Of a DNA stretch of 64,000 bases, positions 11,068-21,243 are shown in pieces. The stretch is taken from assembly GCA_001599595.1 (NCBI GenBank), contig BCHH01000005.1, positions 3,016,971 to 3,080,970 on the forward strand, written 5' to 3'. Positions within the stretch are counted from its first letter, which is position 1, and each line of letters opens with the position of its first letter. This DNA is from Beverwykella pulmonaria (taxonomy: Eukaryota > Ascomycota > Dothideomycetes > Pleosporales > Melanommataceae). The position numbers and the translations under genes were made by a program. The notes beneath the pieces were generated by a model, which saw only the letters and a list, made by a program, of their open reading frames with translations, did not search any database and had not been told where the DNA came from.

Positions 11068-13374
11068 TTAATTCTGTCCCCACGCGCTCCCATGCTGATC
11101 AGCCAAATCTGGAAACTCGGTCATGGCCATCACGCGCTCAAACTCGACATCATACACTGAAGGACTAAACTGCGTCTCCGGAGCACTAAACTGCGTCTCC
11201 GGAGCCATACTCATGCTCATCCCCAAGCCTAAGCCTACGTTGTCATTAGGATTCCCGGGGTACGTGTACGTGTGTGTGTGCATCTGCGTCCAGCCGAAGG
11301 TCCCGTAGCGGTCGTCCAGAGGCATAAGTGGATCACGGTTGATGTCGGGCAGGACGGGGGGCGGGGAGTAAGCTGGATATGAGAGAGGAAGGCTTGGAGG
11401 GTGGGAAGTGGGTATGGGCGCGAAGGTGTTGGCGAAGAGGGATGGAGCCTGTGAGTGGGGGTGTGTTTGCTCGCGCGTTGCTCTTCTCGTGAAGGTCCTG
11501 CTTAGTCGCGCGAGGCCGGAGATGTGTTTCTCGCCCTCCTTGTCATTGACTTTCTGTTTCCTCTCCGGCTGCAAGATGCTCATCTCCCGTGCCCTATTCG
11601 CCTCCCAGATCTCGGGGTCCTTCCAGCTCTCCATCGTTGCCCCCTCTTTGAAGTGCCCTGCTATATGCGTCTCGCGCCGGTCCCAGTTCTCAAGCCACAA
11701 GCCGCAGAACCCGCACGTGAATCCTTTGTCGCCGCCCTCGGCCGCTCTCTTCCATCGGCTCTGCACGATGTCATAGAGGGTTGCATTATGGAAGTTCTTG
11801 ACATGTTGACGGAGGTGGTCCGGGCGGTAGAAGGTGCGTTCTTTCAAGGGACGTTTGGCGCATTCGGCGATGCGGTGGTGCGTTACAAAGTGGGCTTCGC
11901 TCGGGTTCTTAGCCGGGCAGAATGCACAGCAGGAGTCCTGCGTTGTGGATGGCAGCGAGAGGGGATTGGAGGAAGTGCGGGTGGGGAAGGTGAGCCGCGG
12001 GCCGTACAGCATACACGTCCATTCTGCTTTTGGCCGGTGCTGTGTTTCTTCGTGCCGGCGCCAGGACTTGGGGACTAGGTGCCGCTGGCAGAATGTACAC
12101 TGCCACATCTCCTGGTCTGATTGAGAGGTGGGGGAGGCAAGGGTTGGAGAACGGAGTGAGGTGATTGGAGGCGGTGCATTGGTGCGGCGGTAGTTCTTCT
12201 TCTTTCCTCGACGCGAGGGCTGCGGGCGTGTGTTTCCTGCTGAGAAGGCGCTGGAGCCAGAGACAGAGCCTGCGCGCTTACGGCCCGCAGCGTGGGTTTC
12301 GGAGAGGTAGCTGAAGCCGGTTGCGTAGCCTGGCATGTCGGCAGCGCTGGCGATGTCGCTCTCGTGCGCGCCGTCGTCTTCGGAGCCGGACGAGAGCCAT
12401 GTATCCAAAGGGTTGAGTTGCCGCGCCCTCGCGTTTGTCATCCATGTGTTGATTTGCTTCTCTGTGATACCGCATTCTTGGGCTAATTGACGCTTCACTT
12501 CGGGGCTGGGATAGGGATTGTCTTGGTTTGCGTCGAGCCAGGCTTGGAGCTGGTTCAGGGCTCTAAGGGGGAGCTTGGAGTTGCGGCCGGCTCGGGACCG
12601 TCTGATTTTGTAGTCTGGGGAGGCTGGCGATACTGGCGAGAGGAGATTCGGGTTGGGCGAGCAGCTTTGGCACGACGATGGGACGGATGGGTCGATGAGA
12701 GCGGAGAGTTCGCAGGCCGAGCAGCGAGTTGCGGTGTCCAGCGAGTTGAGCGCCTTCCTTGGAGTCATTCTCGGCGACCGAAGAAACGAAACCGGATCCT
12801 CCTCCTGGTCCTCCACCTTGAACGACTCCATAGCCATGACCACCAGCGCCGGCTCCACAATCTCAGGAATGCGACACTCCTCGCATTTGACGCTATCCCC
12901 ATTCGTGATCTTCCAGAACTCGCAGGTGAGGCACGGCTCTCCATCTCTTTTCAATTCTGGCAGGAAGAAGTCCGAGTGCTTGGTGGTAAAGTTGCTAAGC
13001 TTGGTGACAGCGGGGTCGATGACTGGTTCTTCAGTGGGTGCGTGCCACCGTTGTGCTTCCTGTGTCCTCTTAGCAGACTGACTTGAACGATCCAGGACCA
13101 TCCAAACATACACCTCGAGCATTCCAAACCCCACCCACTGGCGCATCGCGGTATTCTTCGATAGGAGACTGTAGATATCCGTTGGATGTGCTGCCAAACT
13201 GTGGGCCATCAGCCTCGATTGCCCAGGACAGAGAATGAAAATGTTATGTACCGGCTGCGAACCCACCAACTCCTCTAGACTTGTCGAAAACAACGAATTG
13301 CTCTGGTATCCCGAATCCAAACTCCAGATGCTTGGCGCCGCTCGCTTGGGCGAGTTTCCATTGGGGGACAACAT
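11068..13374 (-). CDS. Homeodomain and C2H2 zinc-finger transcription factor
   Basis: A single exon on the minus strand encodes 768 residues from ATG 13374. A TALE/KN-type homeodomain lies at about 267-320, with the helix-3 signature INTWMTNARAR. Cysteine/histidine fingers follow at about 425-570, starting WQCTFC...H...H and including TCGFC...H...H. Two CxxC-CxxC pairs lie before the homeodomain (C148/C151 with C164/C167, and C218/C221 with C235/C238) and could each bind zinc. The tail is Ser/Pro-rich and carries the heptapeptide APETQFS twice, from a 21-bp tandem duplication. This combined architecture is known in filamentous fungi. The target genes are unknown. It is preceded by 1.6 kb without a gene, consistent with a regulated developmental promoter. 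Confidence 0.9.
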   Translation of the reverse strand: MLSPNGNSPKRAAPSIWSLDSGYQSNSLFSTSLEELVGSQPVHNIFILCPGQSRLMAHSLAAHPTDIYSLLSKNTAMRQWVGFGMLEVYVWMVLDRSSQSAKRTQEAQRWHAPTEEPVIDPAVTKLSNFTTKHSDFFLPELKRDGEPCLTCEFWKITNGDSVKCEECRIPEIVEPALVVMAMESFKVEDQEEDPVSFLRSPRMTPRKALNSLDTATRCSACELSALIDPSVPSSCQSCSPNPNLLSPVSPASPDYKIRRSRAGRNSKLPLRALNQLQAWLDANQDNPYPSPEVKRQLAQECGITEKQINTWMTNARARQLNPLDTWLSSGSEDDGAHESDIASAADMPGYATGFSYLSETHAAGRKRAGSVSGSSAFSAGNTRPQPSRRGKKKNYRRTNAPPPITSLRSPTLASPTSQSDQEMWQCTFCQRHLVPKSWRRHEETQHRPKAEWTCMLYGPRLTFPTRTSSNPLSLPSTTQDSCCAFCPAKNPSEAHFVTHHRIAECAKRPLKERTFYRPDHLRQHVKNFHNATLYDIVQSRWKRAAEGGDKGFTCGFCGLWLENWDRRETHIAGHFKEGATMESWKDPEIWEANRAREMSILQPERKQKVNDKEGEKHISGLARLSRTFTRRATREQTHPHSQAPSLFANTFAPIPTSHPPSLPLSYPAYSPPPVLPDINRDPLMPLDDRYGTFGWTQMHTHTYTYPGNPNDNVGLGLGMSMSMAPETQFSAPETQFSPSVYDVEFERVMAMTEFPDLADQHGSAWGQN
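11164..11205 (+). repeat. Perfect 21-bp tandem duplication inside the homeodomain gene
   Basis: Bases 11164-11184 and 11185-11205 are identical. On the coding (minus) strand this doubles the heptapeptide APETQFS near the C-terminus and keeps frame. Confidence 0.95.
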
Positions 13375-14986
13375 CTCTCACACGACACAATCGTGGTAGT
13401 GTTCGGCGGTAGTGTTGGGTGGTAATAGTGGAGCTAGCGATCATCTAAGTGCAGACAGTAGTCGCCGAGTGGTTTGTTTGTCGAGTCAATGGTCCAGAAA
13501 CCACGATACATAGCGAGCGGACGCTCCGAATATGAAGGCGGTACCACCGTACTGAGCACGAGGGCGCAAGTGGCTGCTCCTCCCTACCCGCTGTGGCAGT
13601 TCCCTGTGGCGCACCTCGTTTCATTGGCCTGCGTTGCATTCCAGCTCGACAGGGATTGCATTTTTTATGCGGGACCAGGCTGGCCTGAGGCTGAGACATG
13701 GAATGGGGCCGAAACGTGACTTGTGTTCACCAAAACGGCCATGCCGACGTGAGGCGGTGCCTAGGAACGATCCCTGTAAGTATGGCTGTGCGATAGGCGG
13801 TACGCGGGCTGATTGGCCGGATAGAGGCCGTTCGGACAAACAAGCAGTGGTTACCGGGGGTGAGATGCGTGAAATGCTTAAAAGTTCTCCGCATCCTGGG
13901 CACGGCCCTGTTGTGGCTCCCGCCAAAAAACGATAACTGACGTCAAGCCTTCCGGCTATGGAGTTCTTCTGTTGATAAGCCTTCCTACCAAGACGTCGTG
14001 GAACCATCTTGAACTGCAATGCTGCGGTTGTACGAAGGATGGTTGAATTCATTGCAGCTGAGCAGAGTCACCGTCTTTTTCACACTTTTGCAGAAGCCCA
14101 TTGTACGGATCGGGAAAAAACAGGTGATAACTCACTGATACATACTCATGGCATGACCGTGAGCGAACACATATAGGACTGTGTGTGGAAGAGACGGCAA
14201 GGTGTTTGCCTTTGCCACTCCCCATCTGCTTTCCTAGTCATTCGGCTCTGTGTACTACCCCGGTTCTGAGGAGTTAACGACCATGGAGACCGCATTGTGC
14301 ACCGTACATTGGAGGATCCCACGGGACCGAAGACCTTCCCTTTTCATCGCCCTAAGCTAAGAGCGCTCTTATATCTGTGGCGACCTTGGGGCCTTTGTGT
14401 GCGACGGCATTTTCTCCTCACCCTTGGAGGCCGCCCTTAGGGAGGCCAACTCCCCCATGCGTCTACTCCCACAAGACCTCTCATTCATGCGTCAGACGAG
14501 CGACCAAACTCGCAAACCATATTTGGGTTGTCCGAGACATGCTGCCACACCTCATCCTTTACCGCTGCTCAGTCGTCTGTCATGACATTGGACCTCTGGA
14601 AGCCTAGTCGGAGATGCCGGCAGTCTCGCGCTTAAGGCTGCTCACCGAGATGCCAATTTCTGCCATCTGGGTGCTGGATGCGCTCCGTGCAGAGATGGTG
14701 GAGGAGAGATGGCAGCGATCGGAGAGAAGAGCTACAAGGTGGAGTAGAGACGGCAGCTACGGGGTGCAACGCTGTGCTGGGGGCCAGTGGTCAACATGAA
14801 GAACCGTGTGCGAAGCTTCAGAGGTTGAGTAAATGGGAGGTGGCAAACGCGTATCGTAGTCGACCATGGAGTCGATCGAAAGCTGACGCCATATGCGCAG
14901 ATTGCAATTATTGTTGTCCGTCTAGGGTATAATGCATCGACACCTTCCATCCCAAACGCCCAGTATGTCCAAGCTATTCTCGCCGG
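13375..14986. promoter_or_regulatory. Upstream region of the homeodomain gene
   Basis: About 1.6 kb lies between the homeodomain gene start and the RPC11 stop. Frames of 60-140 residues occur on both strands, but none shows domain motifs or spliced continuity. I treat it as regulatory and untranslated sequence. Confidence 0.35.
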
Positions 14987-15489
14987 TCATTCGCGCCATT
15001 CTTTGCCGCATTTCGTACACTGCACGCCGTTAGCCCCCTCCACCTAGCCAAGACGAGGTGACGCTGACCTTGTAAAACGCTGTCATGGGCTCATCAGCGC
15101 TCCGAATCTGTAGCTGATACCAATACGCCGAGTCGTTACGACACTTCTCATTTGGACATTGCACTGCTCCCCATTAGCCAGCCTCTCCACCGCGTCTTCC
15201 CGTGGATCCAGACCTTCGGTTTTGTCCACGTTGTCCCATGCGCCCTTGCCGCCCAAGATGTCTTCGACCTCCTTCTTCTTCATGTACTTGCGCTCATAGT
15301 AGCGCTTGTTGATGACGAACTGGTAGGGGCAGGTGAGGCATTCGAAGCGGTTCTGGCCGACAACGTCTTCGGCGGAGGGGTCGCCGGGGGGCACTTTGCT
15401 CACACGGAGCATGTTGCTGCACGTGGGGCAGACTGGGGCATGTTAGCGTCGCAAGGTAGTTCAAATACAGGGAGCATACAAAGCAGCAT
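14987..15489 (-). CDS. RPC11: RNA polymerase III subunit Rpc11 (C11)
   Basis: Four exons on the minus strand, 15489-15480, 15432-15214, 15163-15069 and 15019-14987, give 118 residues. The first exon is only ten bases long. Rpc11 is the TFIIS-like subunit of RNA polymerase III that drives RNA cleavage and terminator recognition in the nucleus. The spliced product begins MLLFCPTCSNMLRVSK, the classic N-terminal zinc ribbon. It carries the conserved linker GGKGAWDNVDKTE and ends in the second ribbon with the acidic cleavage motif QIRSADEP and CTKCGKEWRE. The frame only works with all three introns; the second uses a GTCTGG donor and is the least canonical. The gene shares its upstream region with YAR1. 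Confidence 0.95.
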
Positions 15490-15824
15490 GGCGGGCGGTG
15501 TATTTTCTATGAATTGGACGCGATGAAGCGTGCAGGTTGGGAGTCAAAAGTTCGAGCTGGGTGTTGTGGCGCACCAGTCGAGCGCTAGCCCGGATCGGGA
15601 TCGCGGGGGAACGATTTCGTGTCTCACCGACTGTGGTGGCTCACCTGCGACGACGCGCACTCGTAGCCGCTGTCTCACCCTGAGCGCGTGCAATCTGGTC
15701 CAACATCACCGCTTTACTTGTCGTTCCTCCTTTGCTTTCTTTCCACCGCTTGCGAGCGTTGTGTCCAGCATATCCTGCACACTCTCTACCCCGCGGACCA
15801 CCCCACGCCACCGAATCAACCACC
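15490..15824. promoter_or_regulatory. Bidirectional promoter of RPC11 and YAR1
   Basis: The two ATGs are 335 bases apart and face away from each other. An octamer GCGATGAA at 15520-15527 resembles the PAC element found before ribosome- and polymerase-biogenesis genes in yeasts; the match is partial and is only a suggestion. A CT-rich stretch lies before the YAR1 start. Confidence 0.5.
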
Positions 15825-16530
15825 ATGGCGGACGAAGAGGTATGCGCGACGTCCACCTCGCAAAGTACAGATCTAATGGCTTCCCAGGGCGCTTCTCCCC
15901 GCGAGCTGATCCTCGAAGCGTGCCGCCGGAACAACACCTCGCTGCTCGAGGAAACGATTGAAGACCTCAAGTCCGCGGCAGCCAAGGCCGGCAAGAAACC
16001 GGAGGAATATGTCGCCGAGACGCTGAACAAGGCCTTTGACGGAGTGGGGAACGGCTGTCTGCATATCGCGGCAACTTATGGAAGCTGTATGTACCTCCTC
16101 CCCCTCTTCCAGCTGCCACACAACACCATGGTTGAAGCTACGCTAGCAGGTTCCATGAGGCCCAGGGGCTAACAGTCAACCAGACGAAGTCCTAGACATC
16201 CTTCTGGACCAAGAAGGCGTCGAGATTGACGAGATTGACCGCATGGAAAAAGACACGCCCCTGCACAAAGCCGTCCGCTACACCAACTCGCTCGACAAGT
16301 CGGAATGGCCCCACGGCCTCCAGATTGTAGATATCCTCATCGATGCCGGCTGCGATCCTCGGATACGGAACAAGGCCAAGCTGAAGCCCCTCGAGCTGGC
16401 GGACCCACGGAACACGGAGCTGAGGCAGATGCTGCAGAAGGGCGAGTTCACCATGATGGCGGGGGGAGATGTGGTTAACGAGGACGACGATGAGCCGACA
16501 GGTGCGGGAAGCGCGAGTGACAGCGATTAG
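15825..16530 (+). CDS. YAR1: Ankyrin-repeat protein, Yar1-type ribosomal protein S3 chaperone
   Basis: Two exons, 15825-16086 and 16184-16530, give 202 residues, very close to the about 200 residues of yeast Yar1. Yar1 keeps Rps3 soluble during 40S assembly. The start MADEEV has an ACC-type leader. Ankyrin signatures are GNGCLHIAATYGSYEVLDILL (split by the intron) and DTPLHKAVRY, followed by LQIVDILIDAGCDPRIRNK. The C-terminus is acidic (NEDDDEPTG...SDSD), as in the family. It is divergently paired with RPC11, a gene of related biosynthetic timing. The function is assigned by architecture and length, so it could be another small ankyrin protein. Confidence 0.85.
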
Positions 16531-16952
16531 CACGTCATAGCACGTCCAGGAGCTTAGACTATTTGGGAGTTCATCTGTGGATATGCATTCGTGATTCTTG
16601 TCTGCTGGCGAAGCTAGATACAACATCTTCTCCCTCTCGGGGTGCCTCCTGTCAACGAGGATATGCCTTATCGTGCAGACGTCAGCCGCGTCTAGGTCCA
16701 CAAGGTTGCACATGGAGATGTACCTTGGAGCAGTGTCCTGCCAATAGAAAATATCTCCACCCTGCGCTCTGATTGCCTTGCCAACGCGCCGTGGTATCCT
16801 CCCATACGGACTTCGTCTTCCTTCCGCCCTATATCAAGTTTTCCTTCTCTCATCATGGCGCCGAAAATGAAGTCGGTGTTCCCTTTCCTTCTCTCACACG
16901 GATCAATTCTGCGTCTGTCCTCAGCATTAGCCAGCATCCGCCAAGAGCCCTC
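16531..16952. other. Convergent intergenic region
   Basis: These 422 bases between the YAR1 and SF3B5 stops show no coding or repeat signal. Confidence 0.4.
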
Positions 16953-17210
16953 TTAGTTCCCACTCGCCTCTGGCGGCTTTCCAACCGGCTGGATCATCCT
17001 CTCCAACAGCTGGATCCTTGTCCTCTCCCGCGGCTGTCCGAGCCCAATGCTCATATACTGCAGCATCGGAGGGTGTCCTATGTATGACGACAGCGAATCG
17101 CGCGCGATGTTGGAGGTCCATTCGAACTTGGTGGTGTCTGAGTTTCCCGTGCCGATGTATCGCGCTTGGAGCGACTCGAGTTGTTGCTGTGCACGCAATT
17201 TGTCGGCCAT
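16953..17210 (-). CDS. YSF3: Splicing factor 3B subunit 5 (SF3b10/Ysf3)
   Basis: A single exon of 85 residues begins at ATG 17210 (MADKLRAQQQLESLQ). The longer frame begins at 17279, but family proteins are 85-86 residues and start at the equivalent Met. SF3B5 is a small structural subunit of the SF3b complex of U2 snRNP, holding SF3B1 during branch-site recognition in the nucleus. Conserved stretches are QARYIGTGNSDTTKFEW, RDSLSSYIGHP and RIQLLERMIQPVGKPPE. The gene starts 254 bases from a divergent orphan gene. Confidence 0.95.
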   Translation of the reverse strand: MADKLRAQQQLESLQARYIGTGNSDTTKFEWTSNIARDSLSSYIGHPPMLQYMSIGLGQPRERTRIQLLERMIQPVGKPPEASGN

Positions 17211-17464
17211 GGTGAAAGGATTGGCGGTTGGGGGTCGTGGGTGGAGGTTGTAGACGTGTGCGGGAAGCGCGCAAGGCAAAGCCGAAGATGATTTATATAT
17301 CGCTTAGTCAGCAATTGAAGGCGAACGCATCCGCAACGCGCTCCGCCTCCCCCATCCTCCCATCATACCTCCAGACCATCAAAATAGATACGCTTGCTCC
17401 ACAATCACATCCTTTCATTTCTGCTTCAGTCGCACATACTACACTGTACCATCTCACCCAGAGC
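17211..17464. promoter_or_regulatory. Bidirectional promoter of SF3B5 and a coiled-coil orphan
   Basis: The 254-base gap between divergent starts must serve both genes. No specific element is assigned. Confidence 0.4.
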
Positions 17465-18079
17465 ATGTCTCAAAACGCCCCGCTTACCCCCGGCGACGAC
17501 CAAGACCCCCCCTCCACCGCGCCCGTAATCGACTACTCGCCGGCGACAGTCCCCTACAACGAAGCGTTCGAAAACGCGCTCATGACCGCGATTCTCTACC
17601 CGTCCAACAACAACCCCCCACCGCGCACACAGCCCTCGGATACAAACCCCACTCCCGCATCCACATTACACATAGACCCGGCCACTCTCCCCGTACCGCT
17701 CACCTCCCCGTTGCGGACGCACCCCTCGCCCATCCCCGGCGTCCTTCTCACGCACATCCATGGATGCCACACGGGAGGCCCTGGCCCCGCGCCATCGTCG
17801 ATTAACGAGTTCGCCGAGAGATTTATCAGGGAAAATGGGATCGAGGATGCGGGGCAATTGGAGCGCGTGGTCGAGGAGAGGATCAAGGAGGTGATGGAGG
17901 AGGTGCGAGAGAGGATGAGGGAGAGGGAAGTGGCGGTTAGGAAGAACGAGGGGGTGCAGAGGGAATTGGAGGAGCTGGAGGAGTCGAGGACGGTGGAGAG
18001 GCGGGTTGCGGAGAGGCTGAAGGAGAACAGGGAGAGGAGGAAAAGCGGGAGGATGGATGGGAGGATGGATGTGGACTGA
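17465..18079 (+). CDS. Hypothetical protein with acidic/basic C-terminal coiled coil
   Basis: A single exon gives 204 residues from ATG 17465 (MSQNAPLTP). The frame is open further upstream, but that part would overlap the SF3B5 start. The first 110 residues are Pro/Thr-rich and look disordered, with one helical-looking segment (AFENALMTAILYPS). Residues about 115-195 are dense in Glu, Arg and Lys and should form a long charged helix or coiled coil (ERVVEERIKEVMEEVRERM). I do not recognise the family. The strand-specific charged helix and placement argue for a real gene. Confidence 0.6.
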   Translation: MSQNAPLTPGDDQDPPSTAPVIDYSPATVPYNEAFENALMTAILYPSNNNPPPRTQPSDTNPTPASTLHIDPATLPVPLTSPLRTHPSPIPGVLLTHIHGCHTGGPGPAPSSINEFAERFIRENGIEDAGQLERVVEERIKEVMEEVRERMREREVAVRKNEGVQRELEELEESRTVERRVAERLKENRERRKSGRMDGRMDVD

Positions 18080-19026
18080 GGGGATTGGGATTCGAAACTT
18101 TGCGCTCGACGTCACGACTCGCCCTTTTACACGGCTATCGTTGGGCCAAGACGATACGGGGCGAGCCGAAGCGTCCGAGATAGGGCCAGCGTTGAGCAGC
18201 TGGACTCGGAGACGAAACGCTATTCGAATCGTTCGCATAAAGGGCATAGCAGAATCGGCCCGCTGACGCAATAGAGAGAGCGATATTCGAGTGGGAAGGG
18301 CAGCTGTAAGTTTCCGGATAGGAGCTCCCCTAACCGATGATCCTATAGCTAACTCATGCGATGCAGACATTTGCCCGCAGCCATCCGAATCGTACATGGT
18401 AGCCTGGAGCTTTCTTGGGGATTGATATGTAGCTGCTAGGTTGTGCTCGCACCTGCCTTGTTGATGCTGCTGAGCTCTCGCAGCTCTCGCAGCTCTCGCG
18501 ACTCTGTCTGTCTGTCTCTGTTCGTATACTGTATACTGTTCGCGGCAGGTCCTAGCGACGCTGGTCTGCACATCCTATATATCTGCAAGCGTCTCCTGAC
18601 GAGTAGCAGCCTGTGCCGCACAACATGCCCTCGAGCGTCACGCACTCCGGCAAGAGACGACGCTTTGGAGGCACGCGTGCTGTGATGATCTCGAGCCCCG
18701 CTAACTTGCTGCCGCCCATCGCGGGAGGGATCGCCGGAGCTCTGGCCACTCGGCGTTATCGGCTAGCATGCTGGGCGCGCACCGTTGACCGCCGCTGGAG
18801 CTTCCTGCTTGAGACGACCCCCAAGCAGGAGCTTGCCGGGTGACTGCATATCACCTGCCCTGCGTACGCTATGGAGAGCTCCAAGGGAACACAACGCTCT
18901 CGCCAGGTCTCGCCACAAGTCTCCCGACGCTTGACGCTGCATCGTGAATTGCCAACACGAGGCGCAGATATAGCTGCGTCTTGATCACCAACACCCGCGC
19001 CGGCGCATTCCTCACCGCATCTCACC
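18080..19026. other. Intergenic region with short CAGCTCTCG repeats
   Basis: About 950 bases contain no supported gene. Three near-identical nine-base units (CAGCTCTCG-like) lie around 18470-18500, followed by TCTG repeats. The last part is the promoter of the epoxide hydrolase. Confidence 0.4.
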
Positions 19027-20670
19027 ATGCCTCCCCCGCCGCCTTCCCCCACAGCTCGTCGCAGCTCCAGCTCCAGCTCGAGCTCGTCCGCCAGCATGCT
19101 CGGGCACATCATCTGGCAGAGCTTCCGCTTCGGCTTCGGCCTCTTCAATTTGTGCTCCATGATGGCCATTGCTGCGTTCCGCGATGGAGCCTTCACGAAG
19201 ACGACGACAGCGAAGGAGAAGCGGGCCCTTGAGCTCGGTATGTCTTCTCACGAGCCTGCTTGAGCGCTGCTTGGAGCTAATCTGTGTTTTGCCAGCCCAG
19301 GAAAGGTACTGGACGCTCTCTCGTTCGCCGCTGCCGGGCTTCAGACACGAGTTCTTCACGCTCAAGAATGGCCTCAAGCTGCACTATGTAGTCAGTGCGA
19401 ATGACGAAGCCATCACGACGGGCAATGTAGCCATCTTCACCCATGGTCCGCTGCCGGTCCCCCAACGCCCTACGTGACGCTTGCATGCTGATTGGAAGAG
19501 CAGGCTTCCCCGACTCCTTCCTCCTCTGGCGCAGACTCCTCAAATCGCCAGCTCTCCAGTCCCACGTCCTCATTGCCGTCGACCTGCCCGGGTATGGAGG
19601 CAGCGACAGCCTGCAAAAGTACGACGCCGATGGCTTGCTCGAGTCGCTGACGGCGTTCATATTGGGAATGCGGGACCAATACCTGGGAGACCACGGGAGG
19701 GTCGTCGTGGTGTCGCACGACTGGGGGGCTATACTCAGCGCCAGACTCGCATCTGAGGCCAAAGAGCTGGCTGGTAGGTGGATCATTGCGTCTGCAATCA
19801 TCGTGGGTTCCATCCTTACACCCCCCCCCCCCAGCAAGTGTCGTCTACTGACGCGCCCAACAGCCACAACAAGTCTTTTCCAATGCAGAAACCCACGGTG
19901 CCTCGGCAATGCAAATGCTGCACACCTGGATTCGCCGTCCCTTCTCCCTCCGTCTCCTCAAAACTGCGTACCATACCTTCAAGCCGGTGCTTGGCCAATT
20001 CGGTCGCTCCTTCTACATCTTCTGCTTCAACTTGCCCTCGCCATTAGCTACATTCTTTGCCACAATGGGGAACTTTTGGCTGTTGCGGGTTCTCAATCGG
20101 GTGGCCGCCGGTCTCATGGGGCCGGATGGCAAGTTCGTTCGAGAGCTAACCGTCGAGGAAGCTGCAGACTGGATGGCAATGTCGTGCGGGCCAGGCCAGG
20201 CACAGTTCACCTCTGGCGACTTGAAGTACCCGGAGTCGGTCCGTCGCCGGGAACAGGACCACGGCATGTCCGAGAAGATCCGCATTTACCGCGAGGGTGT
20301 CGGTCTTGGCGCCTGGGAGAAGAGCCTCGAGACCGTGGTCGCGCTCTCCGATATCCCGATCACGAAACGCTCCTCCGGCGCGGGTCTCTTTGAGGACGGT
20401 CCACCGGGTGCGCTGCAAGCGCCTGCAACCATAATCATGGGCAAGCGAGATCCGGCATTCGAGCGAAGCCTAGCTCTGGATGGAATCTCCGACTATCTGA
20501 CCAAGGATAGTCAGCTTCTGCTGGTCGAGGGCGGGCATTGGCTGCCGCATGAGGCGCTGGGAAGCAAGGTACTGGAAGACTGTGTCGAGTGGGCGTTGGG
20601 GGGCGAGAAGCAGTCGCTGAACAAGCTGTCCGAGGGGCTTACAGGCGTGAAGATTTTGATTGACAAGTGA
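19027..20670 (+). CDS. Epoxide hydrolase-like alpha/beta hydrolase with N-terminal anchor
   Basis: Four exons, 19027-19237, 19296-19445, 19504-19802 and 19864-20670, give 488 residues. The oxyanion motif HGFPDS (residues 120-125) is rebuilt across the second intron. The nucleophile is Asp193 in VSHDWGA and the catalytic His is in GGHWLPHEAL (about 445). DLPGYGGSD lies between them. This is the soluble epoxide hydrolase fold, which opens epoxides to diols; haloalkane dehalogenase-like activity cannot be excluded. A Ser-rich leader precedes a hydrophobic segment (about residues 30-50), so it is probably anchored in a membrane. Intron 3 carries a run of 12 C residues at 19821-19832 and uses a GTGGGT donor. 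Confidence 0.9.
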
Positions 20671-21243
20671 TGCTAAAGTGGCAGCGCGTCGATGGCATTG
20701 GTGGAAGCTTGCAGGTTGGAGGAGGTTGTCTGCATAGATGGCGTTGGGCGGTATGGCCTTTGGCTTCACAGGGTATGCGCAGACGCAATTATAATTTGTA
20801 CGATACTACTCTACGGGCTCCTTGTGGATACGAAAAGTGATACCATTACTTTGCATAAACCTACACCTTCATGTCATGTATCTACAGGTCCAAGAAGATA
20901 CTTATTAAAAAACGGATGAACATGAAGAGTAGAGGGCGTTTGATTTCAGTCGTTGCTCCAAATATACCGTAGTACTACAAATCGGAGTGGTTCAGGTTGA
21001 AGTGGTTCAAGTTGTAGTACTACAAATCTATTTTCAATCTATGGCTACATCCTAGGCCAGCTAGATCCGCCCAAATTGGAGTCGAAATTCCTCCTTCCAA
21101 CCCATGCAACTCAGTCAGCCAACAAGGGTTGAAACAATCCCCCAGGGGTCATATTTGACCTTCTAGGTAACGGAACTCAGGTAACAACTATGTCTGAGTA
21201 ATGCTACATAGGTAACGCTCAGGGTAAAGTTGAAACAATCTAT
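20671..21243. other. Border of the accessory island, with short direct repeats
   Basis: This is the gap between the epoxide hydrolase stop and the Crinkler-like stop. It holds the repeats at 20969-21028. The motif GTTGAAACAATC also occurs twice (near 21128 and 21229), beside several TAGGTAAC-like copies. No gene is supported. Confidence 0.5.
20969..21028 (+). repeat. Direct 15-bp repeats around an imperfect tandem pair
   Basis: The 15-mer GTAGTACTACAAATC occurs at 20969-20983 and again at 21014-21028; its first ten bases are a perfect palindrome. Between them a 15-base unit (AGTGGTTCAGGTTGA-like) is repeated in tandem with small changes at 20986-21000 and 21001-21015. The cluster lies downstream of the Crinkler-like gene. 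Confidence 0.85.
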
